The translations under genes and the position numbers were made by a program. From Falsiphaeobacter marinintestinus (GTDB lineage Bacteria; Pseudomonadota; Alphaproteobacteria; Rhodobacterales; Rhodobacteraceae): DNA of 64,000 nucleotides. Positions 18,435 through 27,542 of the stretch are shown here, one piece after another. The stretch's first letter is position 1; every line of letters begins with the position of its first letter. The DNA lies in assembly GCF_007923355.1 (NCBI RefSeq), contig NZ_VOGO01000002.1, forward strand, positions 519,145-583,144, read 5' to 3'. Below the pieces are notes generated by a model that searched no databases, was not told the DNA's origin, and was given only the letters and a program-made list of their open reading frames with translations.

Positions 18435-18734
18435 TCAGCGGATGACGATTTCGTCGGCGCGCAACAGGCCCAGAACCGACCGCGCCTGTTGATCCAGAAG
18501 GTCCAGATCAAGATAGTCGTCAGACAGGCGGCGGGTCAGGTTTTCGGTTTCCGCGATTTCTGCGTTCAGCCGGTCAAGTTCGGCCCGAACGGTCTCAGCT
18601 TCGGCGGCGATCTCGGCACGCCGAAACACGCCGTAATCGCCCTGCACGGCCGCGAAGGTAAAATAGGCGCCCAACGCAAAGGCGATGGCGAAAAAGATCA
18701 ATGTACCGAAACTGGGTCTGCTGGACCGTGTCAA
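18435..18734 (-). CDS. ftsB: FtsB/DivIC-like septum formation initiator
   Basis: A short bitopic membrane protein with one transmembrane helix (LIFFAIAFALGAYFTFAAV) followed by a coiled coil (AEAETVRAELDRLNAEIAETE) and a C-terminal ARSVLGLLRADEIVIR, as in FtsB/DivIC proteins that join FtsL and FtsQ in the divisome. No ATG is available: I use TTG at 18734 (protein start M/TRSSRPSFG, with AGAGG upstream), giving 99 residues; another TTG at 18776 would add 14 residues. Alphaproteobacteria often carry this gene near pdhA. Confidence 0.82.
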   Translation of the reverse strand: MTRSSRPSFGTLIFFAIAFALGAYFTFAAVQGDYGVFRRAEIAAEAETVRAELDRLNAEIAETENLTRRLSDDYLDLDLLDQQARSVLGLLRADEIVIR

Positions 18735-18915
18735 AACTCTACTGCCTCTTCTGCACCTCTTACGGGTGGTCGTCAAAACTATGACACGGTTGATTCGTCA
18801 TGTGAATCCCTGAAATTCTGGAAATCGGATGTGACCCGGCGTTTACGTTGAACCGTTGCCAATCTGCCGCCAATGTCGACGCATTACTGTTTCTGGCAGC
18901 CGGGGAGGACACGCC

Positions 18916-20535
18916 ATGACCCTTTCACTACCGCGCAGCGACCTGGGCAACCACATCGTGACCAATCAACCGATTCCGCGCGACGCGCGCGATCTGTGGG
19001 CCGGGGATGCAGCTTTGCGTTCGGCCACAGCGGCTTGTGGCGGACGGGGTCAGAACCTGTCACAGGTCGGCGCGGTCTATGGTGGCGAAACCATGCTGAA
19101 CGCCGCCGACGACGCCCGCCGCGATCTGCCGCGTCTGACCCTGTTTGCGCGCTCAGGGCGTCGGCTGGACGAGGTCGCGTTCACACCCGGCTATCACACC
19201 TGTCTGGGAACCGGGATTGAACAGGGTTATGCATCGCAACCCTGGGACGGGCAGCCGGGGGGGCACGTCAGCCACGCGGCACACGTCTATATGCTCAGCC
19301 AGATCGAACCCGCGGTGTGTTGCCCGTTGACCATGACCTATGCTGCCGTCCCGGCGCTCAGGGCGAACCCCGAACTTGACGCGATCTGGGCCCCACGGCT
19401 CACATCGGGCGTCTACGATCCCACGACACGACCGGTGAGCGAAAAACAGGGCGTCACCCTGGGTATGGCGATGACCGAAAAACAGGGCGGATCAGACGTG
19501 CGGGCCAATTCGACCACCGCCACGCGCGACGGGGATGTCTATCGCCTGAATGGCCACAAGTGGTTCTGTTCGGCCCCGATGAGCGACGGGTTCCTGACGC
19601 TGGCCTATGCTGAGGGTGGTCTGACCTGTTTTCTTGTTCCGCGCTGGCTTGAGGGCGAACGCAACGGCATCCGCCTGCAACGGCTGAAAGACAAGCTGGG
19701 CAACAAGGCCAATGCCAGTTCCGAGATCGAATATGTCGATGCTTTGGCCTATCAGCTGGGCGACGAAGGCGACGGGGTGCGCACCATCATCGAAATGGTG
19801 CATCACACACGGCTGGACACGGCCATGGCCCCGGCGGGCCTGATGCGCGCTGCACTGGCCGAAGCGCATTGGTGGGCCGAGGGGCGGTCAACCTTTCAGC
19901 GTCGCCTGATCGACCAGCCGTTGATGCGCAGCGTCTTGGCCGATCTGGCGCTGGATTGGGAAGGCGCGACGGCTGTCGGGTTTTTCATGGCCCGCGCGTT
20001 CGATGGCGACACCGCACAAGACCGGGCATTGGCGCGGATTGGCGTGGCCTTGGCCAAGTTCCTGTCCAACAAACGCTGTATCCCGGTGATCGGCGAAGCG
20101 ATGGAGGTTCTGGGCGGCATGGGTTACGTCGAAGAAACCCCGATGCCGTGGCTGTATCGTGAGGCGCCGCTGAACGGGATCTGGGAAGGTTCGGGGAATG
20201 TCATCTGCCTTGATATCCTGCGCACGCTGGCCCGCGACCCTTTGGCGGGTGAGGCACTGAACGCAACGCTGGACGCCGCACGGGGCCACGATCCCCGGTT
20301 TGATGCGGCGTTAGAGGCGCACAGGGCCCGCTGGCCAGCGTTGCCAGAGGAAGGCGAAGCACGCTGGTTTGTGGAAAGCCTGGCGACCCTGCTGACGGCA
20401 GCGGCCCTGTTTCAGCTTGCCCCGAATGCGGTGGCCGATGGCTATGTCGGCACCCGGGTTGCAGGGGCACGTGGGCATATCCTTGGCGCAGTGTCCGGGC
20501 TGGATACTCAGGCGATCATTTCCCGGATCGGCTGA
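18916..20535 (+). CDS. acyl-CoA dehydrogenase, AidB-like
   Basis: A 539-residue flavin-dependent acyl-CoA dehydrogenase of the AidB/isovaleryl-CoA branch. N-terminal NQPIPRDARDLWAGDAALR and LTLFARSGRRLDEVAFTPGYH resemble AidB; the central GMAMTEKQGGSDVRANSTTA is the FAD-binding loop, and GGMGYVEETPMPWLYREAPL with GIWEGSGNVICLDILR is typical of AidB. E. coli AidB is induced by alkylation stress, but many homologues are of unknown use. I start at ATG 18916 behind GGGAGG. It is divergent from ftsB across about 180 bp that contain no gene. Confidence 0.85.
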   Translation: MTLSLPRSDLGNHIVTNQPIPRDARDLWAGDAALRSATAACGGRGQNLSQVGAVYGGETMLNAADDARRDLPRLTLFARSGRRLDEVAFTPGYHTCLGTGIEQGYASQPWDGQPGGHVSHAAHVYMLSQIEPAVCCPLTMTYAAVPALRANPELDAIWAPRLTSGVYDPTTRPVSEKQGVTLGMAMTEKQGGSDVRANSTTATRDGDVYRLNGHKWFCSAPMSDGFLTLAYAEGGLTCFLVPRWLEGERNGIRLQRLKDKLGNKANASSEIEYVDALAYQLGDEGDGVRTIIEMVHHTRLDTAMAPAGLMRAALAEAHWWAEGRSTFQRRLIDQPLMRSVLADLALDWEGATAVGFFMARAFDGDTAQDRALARIGVALAKFLSNKRCIPVIGEAMEVLGGMGYVEETPMPWLYREAPLNGIWEGSGNVICLDILRTLARDPLAGEALNATLDAARGHDPRFDAALEAHRARWPALPEEGEARWFVESLATLLTAAALFQLAPNAVADGYVGTRVAGARGHILGAVSGLDTQAIISRIG

Positions 20536-20619
20536 GGTTTTTTCTGGCACAAATACGGTTGCGGTTTACCTGAGCCGAAAACCGGGCAATCTGATGCCCT
20601 GAAACCAAGGGAGCCCCGC

Positions 20620-21633
20620 ATGAAAGCCGTCGCCTTCAAAACCCCCGGACCGATCGACCGCGAAGACGCGCTTGTCGACATCACGCTCGACAAACCCACC
20701 GCCACAGGCCGCGACCTGCTGGTCAAGGTCAGCGCCGTCTCGGTGAACCCGGTAGACACCAAGATCCGCACGCGCCCGATGCCGGAAGGCGCAGACTATG
20801 CCATTCTGGGCTATGACGCTGCCGGTGTGGTCGACTCTGTCGGTCCTGATGTGACCAGCTTCAAACCGGGCGACGCGGTCTATTATGCAGGCGACTTCAC
20901 CCGACCCGGCACCAACGCCGAATACCATCTGGTGGATGAACGCATCGTGGGGCGCAAGCCAACGACGCTCAACGACGCCGAAGCCGCCGCCTTGCCGCTG
21001 ACCGCGATCACCGCGTGGGAAATGTTGTTTGACCGGCTCGATGTGAACCGCCCAACGCCGGATGGCGGCAAGCTGATCCTGGTGATCGGCGGGGCAGGTG
21101 GGGTTGGCTCAATCACCATCCAGCTTTTGCGCGCGCTGACCGATATGACGATCATCGCAACAGCCTCGCGTCCTGAAACACAGGATTGGGTGAAAAAATG
21201 CGGCGCGCATCACGTGATCGATCACCGCAAACCGCTGGCCCCGCAGGTCGCCGCCCTTGGCCTTGGCGCGCCGGGTTTTGTGTTCTCAACCACCGAAACC
21301 GGACAACACTATGCGGAGATCGTCGAACTGATTGCCCCGCAGGGCCGGTTGGGTCTGATTGACGATCCGGCGGCGATGGATGCTTTGCCGCTCAAGCGCA
21401 AGGCGATTTCACTGCATTGGGAGTTCATGTTTGTCCGCCCGATGAACAAAACGCCCGACATGGCCGAACAAAGCAAGCTGCTGAACGAAGTTGCCGATCT
21501 GGTCGACGCGGGCAAGGTTACGACCACCCTGACCGAGGTTGCAGGCAAGATCGACGCCGCGACCCTGAAAAAGGTCCATGCCCGGATCGAAAGCGGTACG
21601 GCGCGCGGCAAGATTGTCGTCGAAGGGTTCTGA
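20620..21633 (+). CDS. zinc-type alcohol dehydrogenase family protein (quinone-oxidoreductase-like MDR)
   Basis: A 337-residue medium-chain dehydrogenase/reductase. MKAVAFKTPGPIDREDAL opens it, GYDAAGVVDSVGPDVTSFKPGD is the MDR signature, and LILVIGGAGGVGSITIQLLRAL is the NADPH-binding loop. It lacks the structural-zinc Cys cluster, so it resembles the zinc-binding family by name only and is probably a quinone/enone reductase. Start at ATG 20620 with GGGAGCC upstream. A terminator-like hairpin follows at 21655-21680. Confidence 0.82.
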   Translation: MKAVAFKTPGPIDREDALVDITLDKPTATGRDLLVKVSAVSVNPVDTKIRTRPMPEGADYAILGYDAAGVVDSVGPDVTSFKPGDAVYYAGDFTRPGTNAEYHLVDERIVGRKPTTLNDAEAAALPLTAITAWEMLFDRLDVNRPTPDGGKLILVIGGAGGVGSITIQLLRALTDMTIIATASRPETQDWVKKCGAHHVIDHRKPLAPQVAALGLGAPGFVFSTTETGQHYAEIVELIAPQGRLGLIDDPAAMDALPLKRKAISLHWEFMFVRPMNKTPDMAEQSKLLNEVADLVDAGKVTTTLTEVAGKIDAATLKKVHARIESGTARGKIVVEGF

Positions 21634-21654
21634 TCGCCCGCCTTTGCACCGGAC

Positions 21655-21680
21655 AAGCCCGCCAAACGCATGGCGGGTTT
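21655..21680 (+). terminator. probable terminator after the MDR gene
   Basis: Stem CCCGCCA / TGGCGGG (core 7 bp) with a 6-nt loop and a short T-run (TTT). Confidence 0.55.
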
Positions 21681-21790
21681 GCGCGACATTCTGACCTTTG
21701 CGGTTGCAGCATTCTACAGGCGTCATATCTTGAATGACGTGGCGCTAACATGCGCTCAACCTGATATGTTTGGAACGAAGGAAATTACTC

Positions 21791-22276
21791 ATGTCTGACA
21801 AGTCAGCAAGCCTCGAAAACCTCCAGACTGCACTGTCGATGGAACTTGCGGCCTCTAACCAATACCTGTTGCACGCCCATGTGCTTGAGGATTGGGGCCT
21901 TGATGTTCTCGCCGCGAAGATGCGCGAAGAAATGCTGGAAGAACTGGGTCACGCCGGCCTGTTCATCGAACGAATTCTGTTCCTGGGCGGTGATCCGGTG
22001 CTGAAGTCTGCAAAGACCCCACAGCGGGCGCAAAGCCTGAAAGATATGTTCGAAGCCGACAAGGCCGACGAACTGGACGCGATTTCGTTTTATTCCAAGG
22101 CATCGCGTCAGGCGTTTGATGCCAATGACATCGGCACCCGCAAGCTGCTTGAACAGATCGCCATGGATGAAGAAGGCCACTGGGCCTGGTTGGATCTGCA
22201 GCTTGATCTGCTGCAGCGCATGGGCGAACCTGCCTTTATCGCGAAATACATGAGCATCGAAGGCAGCGGCGCATAA
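21791..22276 (+). CDS. bacterioferritin-like iron-storage protein
   Basis: A 161-residue four-helix ferritin-like protein. LQTALSMELAASNQYLLHAH supplies the first Glu and Tyr of the di-iron site; EEMLEELGHAGLFIERILFL gives Glu and His; DELDAISFY and MDEEGHWAWLD give the second-half Glu, Glu and His. The bacterioferritin haem-ligand Met (E-M-K-H in classical Bfr) is replaced: the motif here reads E-L-G-H. It may therefore store iron without haem at that site. Start ATG 21791 behind AAGGAAA. A dyad CGTCAT-N7-ATGACG (21721-21739) lies about 50 bp upstream and could be an operator. Confidence 0.85.
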   Translation: MSDKSASLENLQTALSMELAASNQYLLHAHVLEDWGLDVLAAKMREEMLEELGHAGLFIERILFLGGDPVLKSAKTPQRAQSLKDMFEADKADELDAISFYSKASRQAFDANDIGTRKLLEQIAMDEEGHWAWLDLQLDLLQRMGEPAFIAKYMSIEGSGA

Positions 22277-22304
22277 CGCCGGGACCGCTCTGGTATGACA
22301 TAAA

Positions 22305-22339
22305 AAAGCCCCGCTCCGGCCAGACCGGAGCGGGGCTTT
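22305..22339. terminator. bidirectional terminator between the bacterioferritin and aldolase genes
   Basis: A perfect 15-bp stem, AAAGCCCCGCTCCGG / CCGGAGCGGGGCTTT, with a 5-nt loop and a TTTTTT run on the minus strand; ends the aldolase message and probably also the + strand message. Confidence 0.93.
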
Positions 22340-22350
22340 CGCGTTCAGTC

Positions 22351-23244
22351 TTAACCCGCGACCGATGCCGCGTGGACCGAGCCGATGGTCTCGGCCAGCG
22401 TCGCATCAAAATCAGCATCTGCCTGCTGGGCTGACAGCCCTTCGGTCAGGGCACGCGAGAAGCTGGCAATGATGCCTGTGTTCTTGGCCAGACGGGCGTT
22501 CGCCTCGTCCCGTGCATAGCCGCCCGACAGGGCCACAACGCACATCACCTTGGGGTGATCGACCAGCGGCTGGTACAGGTTCGCCTCTTCCGGCAGGGTC
22601 AGCTTCAGCATCACCTCTTTGCCATCTTCCAGCGCGTCCAGTTCTTTCAGGATCGCATCGCGCAGCATGACTTCGGCTTCAGCCTTGTCCGCAATCGAAA
22701 TGGTCACTTCGGGTTCAATGATCGGGATCAGGCCATGGCTCAGGATCTGTTTGCCGATCTCAAACTGCTGGGCCACGATCGCCGCAATCCCGCTTTCAGA
22801 TGCCGCATCGATGACCGAGCGCATCTTGGTGCCAAAAATACCCTTGGACACGGCTTTTTCCAGCGTCGCGTCCAGATCCGGGATCGGCTTCATCAGGCGC
22901 ACGCCGTCAGCTTCGTCTTCCAGACCCTTGTCGACCTTCAGAAACGGGACAACTTTGCGCTGTTCCCACAAATAGGTCGCGGTGGGCGTGCCATCGATGT
23001 CGCGGTCCATGGTCATTTCGAACAGGATCGCGCCGACGATCTTTTCCCCAGTGAACGCGGGCGATTTGATGATGCGGGCGCGCATGGCGTGCATCATGTC
23101 AAACATCTCGGCTTCGGATCCGTACGCGTCTTCCTGAACGCCATACAGCGCCAGTGCTTTCGGCGTCGACCCACCGCTTTGGTCAAGGGCGGCAATAAAG
23201 CCCTGCGCGGCGCGGACTTGGTCGGCTTGTGTGTCTTTGGACAT
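22351..23244 (-). CDS. fda: class I fructose-bisphosphate aldolase
   Basis: A 297-residue class I (Schiff-base) aldolase of the short bacterial type. GFIAALDQSGGSTPKALALYG opens it, GAILFEMTMDRDIDG and VVPFLKVDKGL follow, and GLIPIIEPEVTI with EVMLKLTLPEEANLY is typical; the Schiff-base Lys is in the MLKLT segment. It cleaves fructose-1,6-bisphosphate in glycolysis or works in reverse. I start at ATG 23244 behind GGTGG; a TTG at 23259 would add five residues. The upstream region has TTGCAA-N17-TATGCA as a possible promoter and a near match to the gap operator (23331-23342). Confidence 0.93.
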   Translation of the reverse strand: MSKDTQADQVRAAQGFIAALDQSGGSTPKALALYGVQEDAYGSEAEMFDMMHAMRARIIKSPAFTGEKIVGAILFEMTMDRDIDGTPTATYLWEQRKVVPFLKVDKGLEDEADGVRLMKPIPDLDATLEKAVSKGIFGTKMRSVIDAASESGIAAIVAQQFEIGKQILSHGLIPIIEPEVTISIADKAEAEVMLRDAILKELDALEDGKEVMLKLTLPEEANLYQPLVDHPKVMCVVALSGGYARDEANARLAKNTGIIASFSRALTEGLSAQQADADFDATLAETIGSVHAASVAG

Positions 23245-23330
23245 ATCGGTTTCCACCAAATTGAAGTTGGAATGTCAGGGAGGCCCCATTGCACCCGTGC
23301 ATAGGCAAGCCCGGCCCGCGTTGCAATTCA

Positions 23331-23342
23331 GTTAGCGCGAAC
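23331..23342. promoter_or_regulatory. candidate operator upstream of the aldolase gene, similar to the gap operator
   Basis: GTTAGCGCGAAC differs by one base from GTTAGCGCTAAC, the core of the perfect palindrome before gap. It sits just upstream of a plausible -35 (TTGCAA at 23321-23326 on the minus strand), about 90 bp from the start codon. Confidence 0.5.
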
Positions 23343-23416
23343 AAAAACCCCGACAGCCTCCGTTGCCCGCCCGTGCAGCCAGGGCGGGCAAGCCTGAAGA
23401 CGCAAAACGTCTTCGA

Positions 23417-24985
23417 TCAGCGCAAAAGCGTCGGCACATCCTTGGCGATCCAATCGCGCAGGACACCATTTTCCAACGTTTCAGCCTCGGTCAGCCAGAT
23501 TGCGCCATCGCCGCGCAGACGCAGGGTTTCGTTGATCTCGTCCCGGATCGCGGCACCTGAAGCATCGCCAGCTGCTGCGGCCATCGACGCCCAGTAATAC
23601 GCCGCACGCCACGACCGGGGCCGATCCGTTCCGGTCAGGAACTGCCGCGCAGTGGTGCGCATCGCGTCCAGATCATCATACAGCGCCTCGGGGCCATGCA
23701 TCAGGGCGTTCTGTTCTTCAATGACCTGATCATAGGGCAGGGTGCGTTCGATCCGATCCAACAGCGCCAGCGCGCCGGGCAGGTTGGCGGTTGCTGCCCG
23801 CAAGGCGTGTCCATAGGCGTCGCCGGGATGGCTGGTCTCAATGGTCTCGGCGATCAAAAGCGAGGCCTCGGCATTGCCACTGCGCGCCAGCGGAACCAAC
23901 AGCCGCACGCCCAAATTGGTATTGCGGGGCGCGCCGATACCGGTGATCAGCGCGCGTCCGGTTTCAAAGGCGTCCGCAGGCGGGTCGGTGGCATCAATGG
24001 CGATTTGCAACTGATCGACGGGCAGGGCGGTCAGCACCGCCGGGGCCTGAACACCCATAACGGGGGCCAACCGATCATAGAGGCGCGCAAAGGGTTGAAC
24101 GCTGTCTTCGCTGATGCGGACCGGCGGGGCTGTGATCGCAGTCGAGACGACCAGCTGTCCGCCATCGCCAAGCGCGCCGATCAGCTGACCAGCCTGCAAG
24201 GCAAAAGCGCGCTGCGCATCGGTTGGCGCAACTTCGGGGCCGTTGGCTTCGGCAAACATCTGGGTCAGCCCGCCTTGCACAACCGGACCCAAAGCACCGG
24301 GGGCCTGCAAGTCAGCGGGCAGGAAATTGCGCGCCAAAGCCCAGCCGCCCCGATCAAGCAACGACAGCTCTGCATGGGTCAGATCAACCGCCACGACCGG
24401 TTCTTCGGTCTCAAAGTCCATTCGAAAGCTGATGTAATCCAGATCCGCCTTCAGGTTCAGCGACACCAGGCGCTCCAGATCCGAGCTGATCCTCAGCGTT
24501 CCCCCGCCCGAGGCATAATCATAATCGAATTCGATCTCGGTAAACGACGACTCGATGGTCGGAAACCCCAGTGCGCGCAGCATTGTCGCGCCTTCGGGGG
24601 GCAAACAGCCAGCGGCAAAGCCCATGCCATCAATCGCGACACGCCCCCGCCCAGTGGCAATTCGATCCATCGGTCCACCATTCAGCGTCATGCGTTCAGC
24701 CGTGATCCGGCACGCGCCGTCCGGCAGGTCCGGGATCAGCGGCGCAATATCGACGCCAGTCAGAACCACGCGCATCGCAACCGGATCAACACTCAGCTGA
24801 TCATAGCGAATATCAGCCAGAAACCGCGCCCAGTTGATCGCGCTATGCGCCAACGCTGTGGTCAGATATTCGGCTGTCAGAAAGCTCCAGACTGACGGTC
24901 GCTCGGTCACTTGTGGGGTGTCCTGCGCCGTCGCGGGAAGGGCGGACAGGGCAAGGGCACTGGCAAAAAGAAAAGATCGGGTCAT
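23417..24985 (-). CDS. secreted protein of unknown function downstream of pgk
   Basis: A 522-residue protein with a clear Sec signal peptide (SFLFASALALSALPATAQ) and no further membrane segment, so it should be periplasmic. No family is recognised. The first half has long alternating beta-like stretches (ADIRYDQLSVDPVAMRVVLT, ESSFTEIEFDYDYASGGG), and the last ~150 residues are helical with paired Ala-rich helices (GNAEASLLIAETIE, GDAYGHALRAATANLPGALAL, AYYWASMAAAAGDASGA) that resemble TPR/Sel1-type repeats. The start at 24985 has GGGAG before it. It follows pgk by 38 bp and is probably co-transcribed with it. Confidence 0.7.
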   Translation of the reverse strand: MTRSFLFASALALSALPATAQDTPQVTERPSVWSFLTAEYLTTALAHSAINWARFLADIRYDQLSVDPVAMRVVLTGVDIAPLIPDLPDGACRITAERMTLNGGPMDRIATGRGRVAIDGMGFAAGCLPPEGATMLRALGFPTIESSFTEIEFDYDYASGGGTLRISSDLERLVSLNLKADLDYISFRMDFETEEPVVAVDLTHAELSLLDRGGWALARNFLPADLQAPGALGPVVQGGLTQMFAEANGPEVAPTDAQRAFALQAGQLIGALGDGGQLVVSTAITAPPVRISEDSVQPFARLYDRLAPVMGVQAPAVLTALPVDQLQIAIDATDPPADAFETGRALITGIGAPRNTNLGVRLLVPLARSGNAEASLLIAETIETSHPGDAYGHALRAATANLPGALALLDRIERTLPYDQVIEEQNALMHGPEALYDDLDAMRTTARQFLTGTDRPRSWRAAYYWASMAAAAGDASGAAIRDEINETLRLRGDGAIWLTEAETLENGVLRDWIAKDVPTLLR

Positions 24986-25023
24986 CGAAAAACTCCCTAA
25001 GCTTACAATGACCCGAGTGTACT

Positions 25024-26214
25024 CTAGTTCTCCAATGCGGCAACGCCCGGAAGCGTCTTGCCTTCCATCCACTCCAGAAACGCCCCGCCAGCCGTCGAGA
25101 TATAAGTGAACCGATCTGCGGCTCCGGCCTGATTCAGCGCGGCCACGGTGTCGCCTCCGCCCGCAACGCTGATCAGCTGACCGGTTTGGGTTAGCTCTGC
25201 GGCTGTCTGCGCCGCCGCGTTGGTGGCTGCATCAAACGGCGTGATCTCAAACGCGCCCATGGGGCCGTTCCAGATCAGCGTTTTGGCCGTCGCCAGCACC
25301 CCGGCAATACGGGACACGGTGTCTGGACCGGCATCCAGAATCATTGCATCCGCAGGGCACGCATCTGCGGCGACGGTTTCATTTGCCGCCCCTGCCTTGA
25401 ACTCCCACGCCACAACGATGTCCGATGGCAACAGGATCGAACAGCCGATCTTGTCTGCCTTGGCCAAAATCTCAGCCGCCGTATCAGTCATGTCATGTTC
25501 GCACAGCGATTTGCCCACGTCGATGCCCTGCGCGGCCAGGAACGTATTTGCCATGCCGCCACCGATCACCAGGTGATCGACCTTTTCGACAAGGTTGCCC
25601 AGCAGTTCCAGCTTGCTCGACACCTTGGCCCCGCCCACAACGGCAACGACCGGGCGCTGGGGTTGACCCAATGCAGCTTCCAGCGCCTCAAGCTCGGCCT
25701 GCATCAGCCGACCAGCACAGGATGGCAATGCCTGCGCCAAAGCTTCGGTCGATACATGCGCCCGATGCGCGGCGGAAAAGGCGTCATTGCAATAGACATC
25801 GCCCAACGCGGCCATCTCGGCGGCCAACGCTGGGTCGTTCTTTTCCTCGCCGGGCTGGAACCGGGTGTTTTCGAGCAGCAGCACCGACCCCTCGGCCAGC
25901 GCCCCCACGGCGGCCATCGCAGCCGGGCCCCGGCAATCGGCGCAGAACGCAACCGGCACGCCAAACGTGGCCTCCAAAGCGGGGACCAGCGGTTGCAGCG
26001 ACATCTCGGGCACGTGTTTGCCCTTGGGTCGGCCAAAATGCGCCAGCAGTACAGGCTTGCCGCCCGCCGCCAGGATATCGGCAATTGTCGGCGCAATGCG
26101 CCGGATCCGCGTATCATCTGTCACTTTGCCGTCTTCGACAGGCACATTAATATCGACCCGTACCAGGACAGTCTTGCCCTGCAGATCCATGTTATCAATC
26201 GTATTCCAAGCCAT
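25024..26214 (-). CDS. pgk: phosphoglycerate kinase
   Basis: A 396-residue phosphoglycerate kinase, converting 1,3-bisphosphoglycerate and ADP to 3-phosphoglycerate and ATP. Visible signatures are [46 protein letters not shown] and the C-terminal [15 protein letters not shown]-site loop. The ATG at 26214 follows AGGGAG; longer in-frame starts are not supported. First gene of a pgk plus secreted-protein unit, with the class I aldolase gene next on the same strand. Upstream it is divergent from a cyclophilin gene. Confidence 0.97.
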   Translation of the reverse strand: MAWNTIDNMDLQGKTVLVRVDINVPVEDGKVTDDTRIRRIAPTIADILAAGGKPVLLAHFGRPKGKHVPEMSLQPLVPALEATFGVPVAFCADCRGPAAMAAVGALAEGSVLLLENTRFQPGEEKNDPALAAEMAALGDVYCNDAFSAAHRAHVSTEALAQALPSCAGRLMQAELEALEAALGQPQRPVVAVVGGAKVSSKLELLGNLVEKVDHLVIGGGMANTFLAAQGIDVGKSLCEHDMTDTAAEILAKADKIGCSILLPSDIVVAWEFKAGAANETVAADACPADAMILDAGPDTVSRIAGVLATAKTLIWNGPMGAFEITPFDAATNAAAQTAAELTQTGQLISVAGGGDTVAALNQAGAADRFTYISTAGGAFLEWMEGKTLPGVAALEN

Positions 26215-26347
26215 GTGGACTCCCTGAAATCTGGCGTCGGTCCTTGGGCGTTGTTTCCCCGCAAATCCGCCGTCCGTCAATGCGTCACTTGGCATTCTGC
26301 CGACTGCGGCTTAGGTATCTGCAAACGAATTCTGGAAGGAGGGCCCG

Positions 26348-26854
26348 ATGGCCGAGATCAAAGACCCCGAAAACACAATCCTGATGGAGCTGAAAGACGG
26401 CACCGTCATCATCGAACTGCTGGCCGATGTGGCCCCTCAGCACACCGCGCGTATGAAAGAACTGGCCCGCTCGGGTCAGTATGACAACGTCTGCTTTCAC
26501 CGCGTGATCGATGGCTTCATGGCCCAGACCGGCGACGTCAAGCACGGCAACATGGAAGCCGGGTTCAACATCCGTTCAGCGGGCACTGGCGGATCTGACC
26601 TGCCCAACCTGCCGGCCGAGTTCTCAAAGCTGCCGCATGATCGCGGCACCATCGGCGCGGCCCGCTCGCAAAACCCGGATTCGGCGAACTCGCAGTTCTT
26701 CGTCAACTTCAAGGACAACCATTTCCTGAACGGTCAGTACACCGTTTACGGTCGTGTCATCGAAGGCATGGACCTCGTCGACGCCATCGTGCGCGGCGAG
26801 CCGCCAGCGGCCCCCGATCGCATGATCAGCGTTAAGGTGGCCGCAGATGCGTAA
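26348..26854 (+). CDS. ppiB: cytoplasmic cyclophilin-type peptidyl-prolyl isomerase
   Basis: A 168-residue cyclophilin without signal peptide. Core motifs are VCFHRVIDGFMAQTGDVKHG, GAARSQNPDSANSQFFVNF and NGQYTVYGRVIEGMDLVDAI, including the catalytic Arg of FHRVI. It accelerates proline cis-trans isomerisation in protein folding. Start ATG 26348 behind GGAAGGAGGG. Its stop overlaps the start of a second, exported cyclophilin by 8 bases. Confidence 0.93.
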   Translation: MAEIKDPENTILMELKDGTVIIELLADVAPQHTARMKELARSGQYDNVCFHRVIDGFMAQTGDVKHGNMEAGFNIRSAGTGGSDLPNLPAEFSKLPHDRGTIGAARSQNPDSANSQFFVNFKDNHFLNGQYTVYGRVIEGMDLVDAIVRGEPPAAPDRMISVKVAADA

Positions 26855-27395
26855 GCTTGCGGTACTGCTGGCGCTGGTCGCCAGCCCGGCCTTTGCCACC
26901 GGTCTCAAGATCGATGTCGAAGGCGAAGGCGCCAATGGCACCATCGTGATCGACCTTCTGGAAGACGTGGCGCCCAACCATGCCAAGCAGATCGCCGAAC
27001 TGGCCGCTGAAGGCGCCTATGACGGCGTCGTGTTTCACCGTGTCATCGACGGCTTCATGGCCCAGACCGGTGACGTACAGTTTGGTAAAATGGGCGGCGA
27101 CATGAGCCGCGCAGGCATGGGCAAATCCGAACGTTCGAACCTGGATGCCGAATTCTCGACGCTGCAATATGATCGCGGCGTTGTCGGCATGGCGCGCTCG
27201 CAAGATCCCAACAGCGCCAATTCGCAGTTCTTCATCATGTTTGCACCAGGCTATTTCCTGAACGGTCAATACACGGTGATCGGCAAAGTGACCGAAGGCA
27301 TGGACGTCGTCGATGCCATCAAACGCGGCGCAGGCCAGAACGGCTCGGTCGTGGGTCAGCCCGACGTGATGAAAAAAGTCACCGTCATCGATTGA
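26847..27395 (+). CDS. exported cyclophilin-type peptidyl-prolyl isomerase
   Basis: A 182-residue cyclophilin with a signal peptide (MRKLAVLLALVASPAFATG), so it should act in the periplasm. It repeats the cyclophilin core: VVFHRVIDGFMAQTGDVQFG, GMARSQDPNSANSQFFIMF and NGQYTVIGKVTEGMDVVDAI. Strong similarity to the gene just upstream and the 8-base overlap point to tandem duplication followed by gain of an export signal. A terminator follows at 27420-27453. Confidence 0.92.
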   Translation: MRKLAVLLALVASPAFATGLKIDVEGEGANGTIVIDLLEDVAPNHAKQIAELAAEGAYDGVVFHRVIDGFMAQTGDVQFGKMGGDMSRAGMGKSERSNLDAEFSTLQYDRGVVGMARSQDPNSANSQFFIMFAPGYFLNGQYTVIGKVTEGMDVVDAIKRGAGQNGSVVGQPDVMKKVTVID

Positions 27396-27419
27396 GACCA
27401 GTCGAAAGACGTGGGTTTT

Positions 27420-27453
27420 GCCCCTTCCGGCCCGTGCCGGGAGGGGCTTTTTT
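27420..27453 (+). terminator. intrinsic terminator after the cyclophilin pair
   Basis: A 12-bp stem GCCCCTTCCGGC / GCCGGGAGGGGC (one wobble pair), CCGT loop and six T. Confidence 0.92.
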
Positions 27454-27542
27454 ATGCACACGGCCTGTCACCTTCACGTGTCCCGCCTAGCAGACCACGC
27501 TCAACCCCGGCCATGATGCCTGAAAGCAGTGGGGAGGCGACG

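Noticed and set aside
18725..18790. Inverted repeat ACCGTGTCA/TGACACGGT across the ftsB start
   Set aside because: Nine-bp arms with a 48-bp spacer; one arm is in the ftsB start region and could be chance; no similar pair seen elsewhere.
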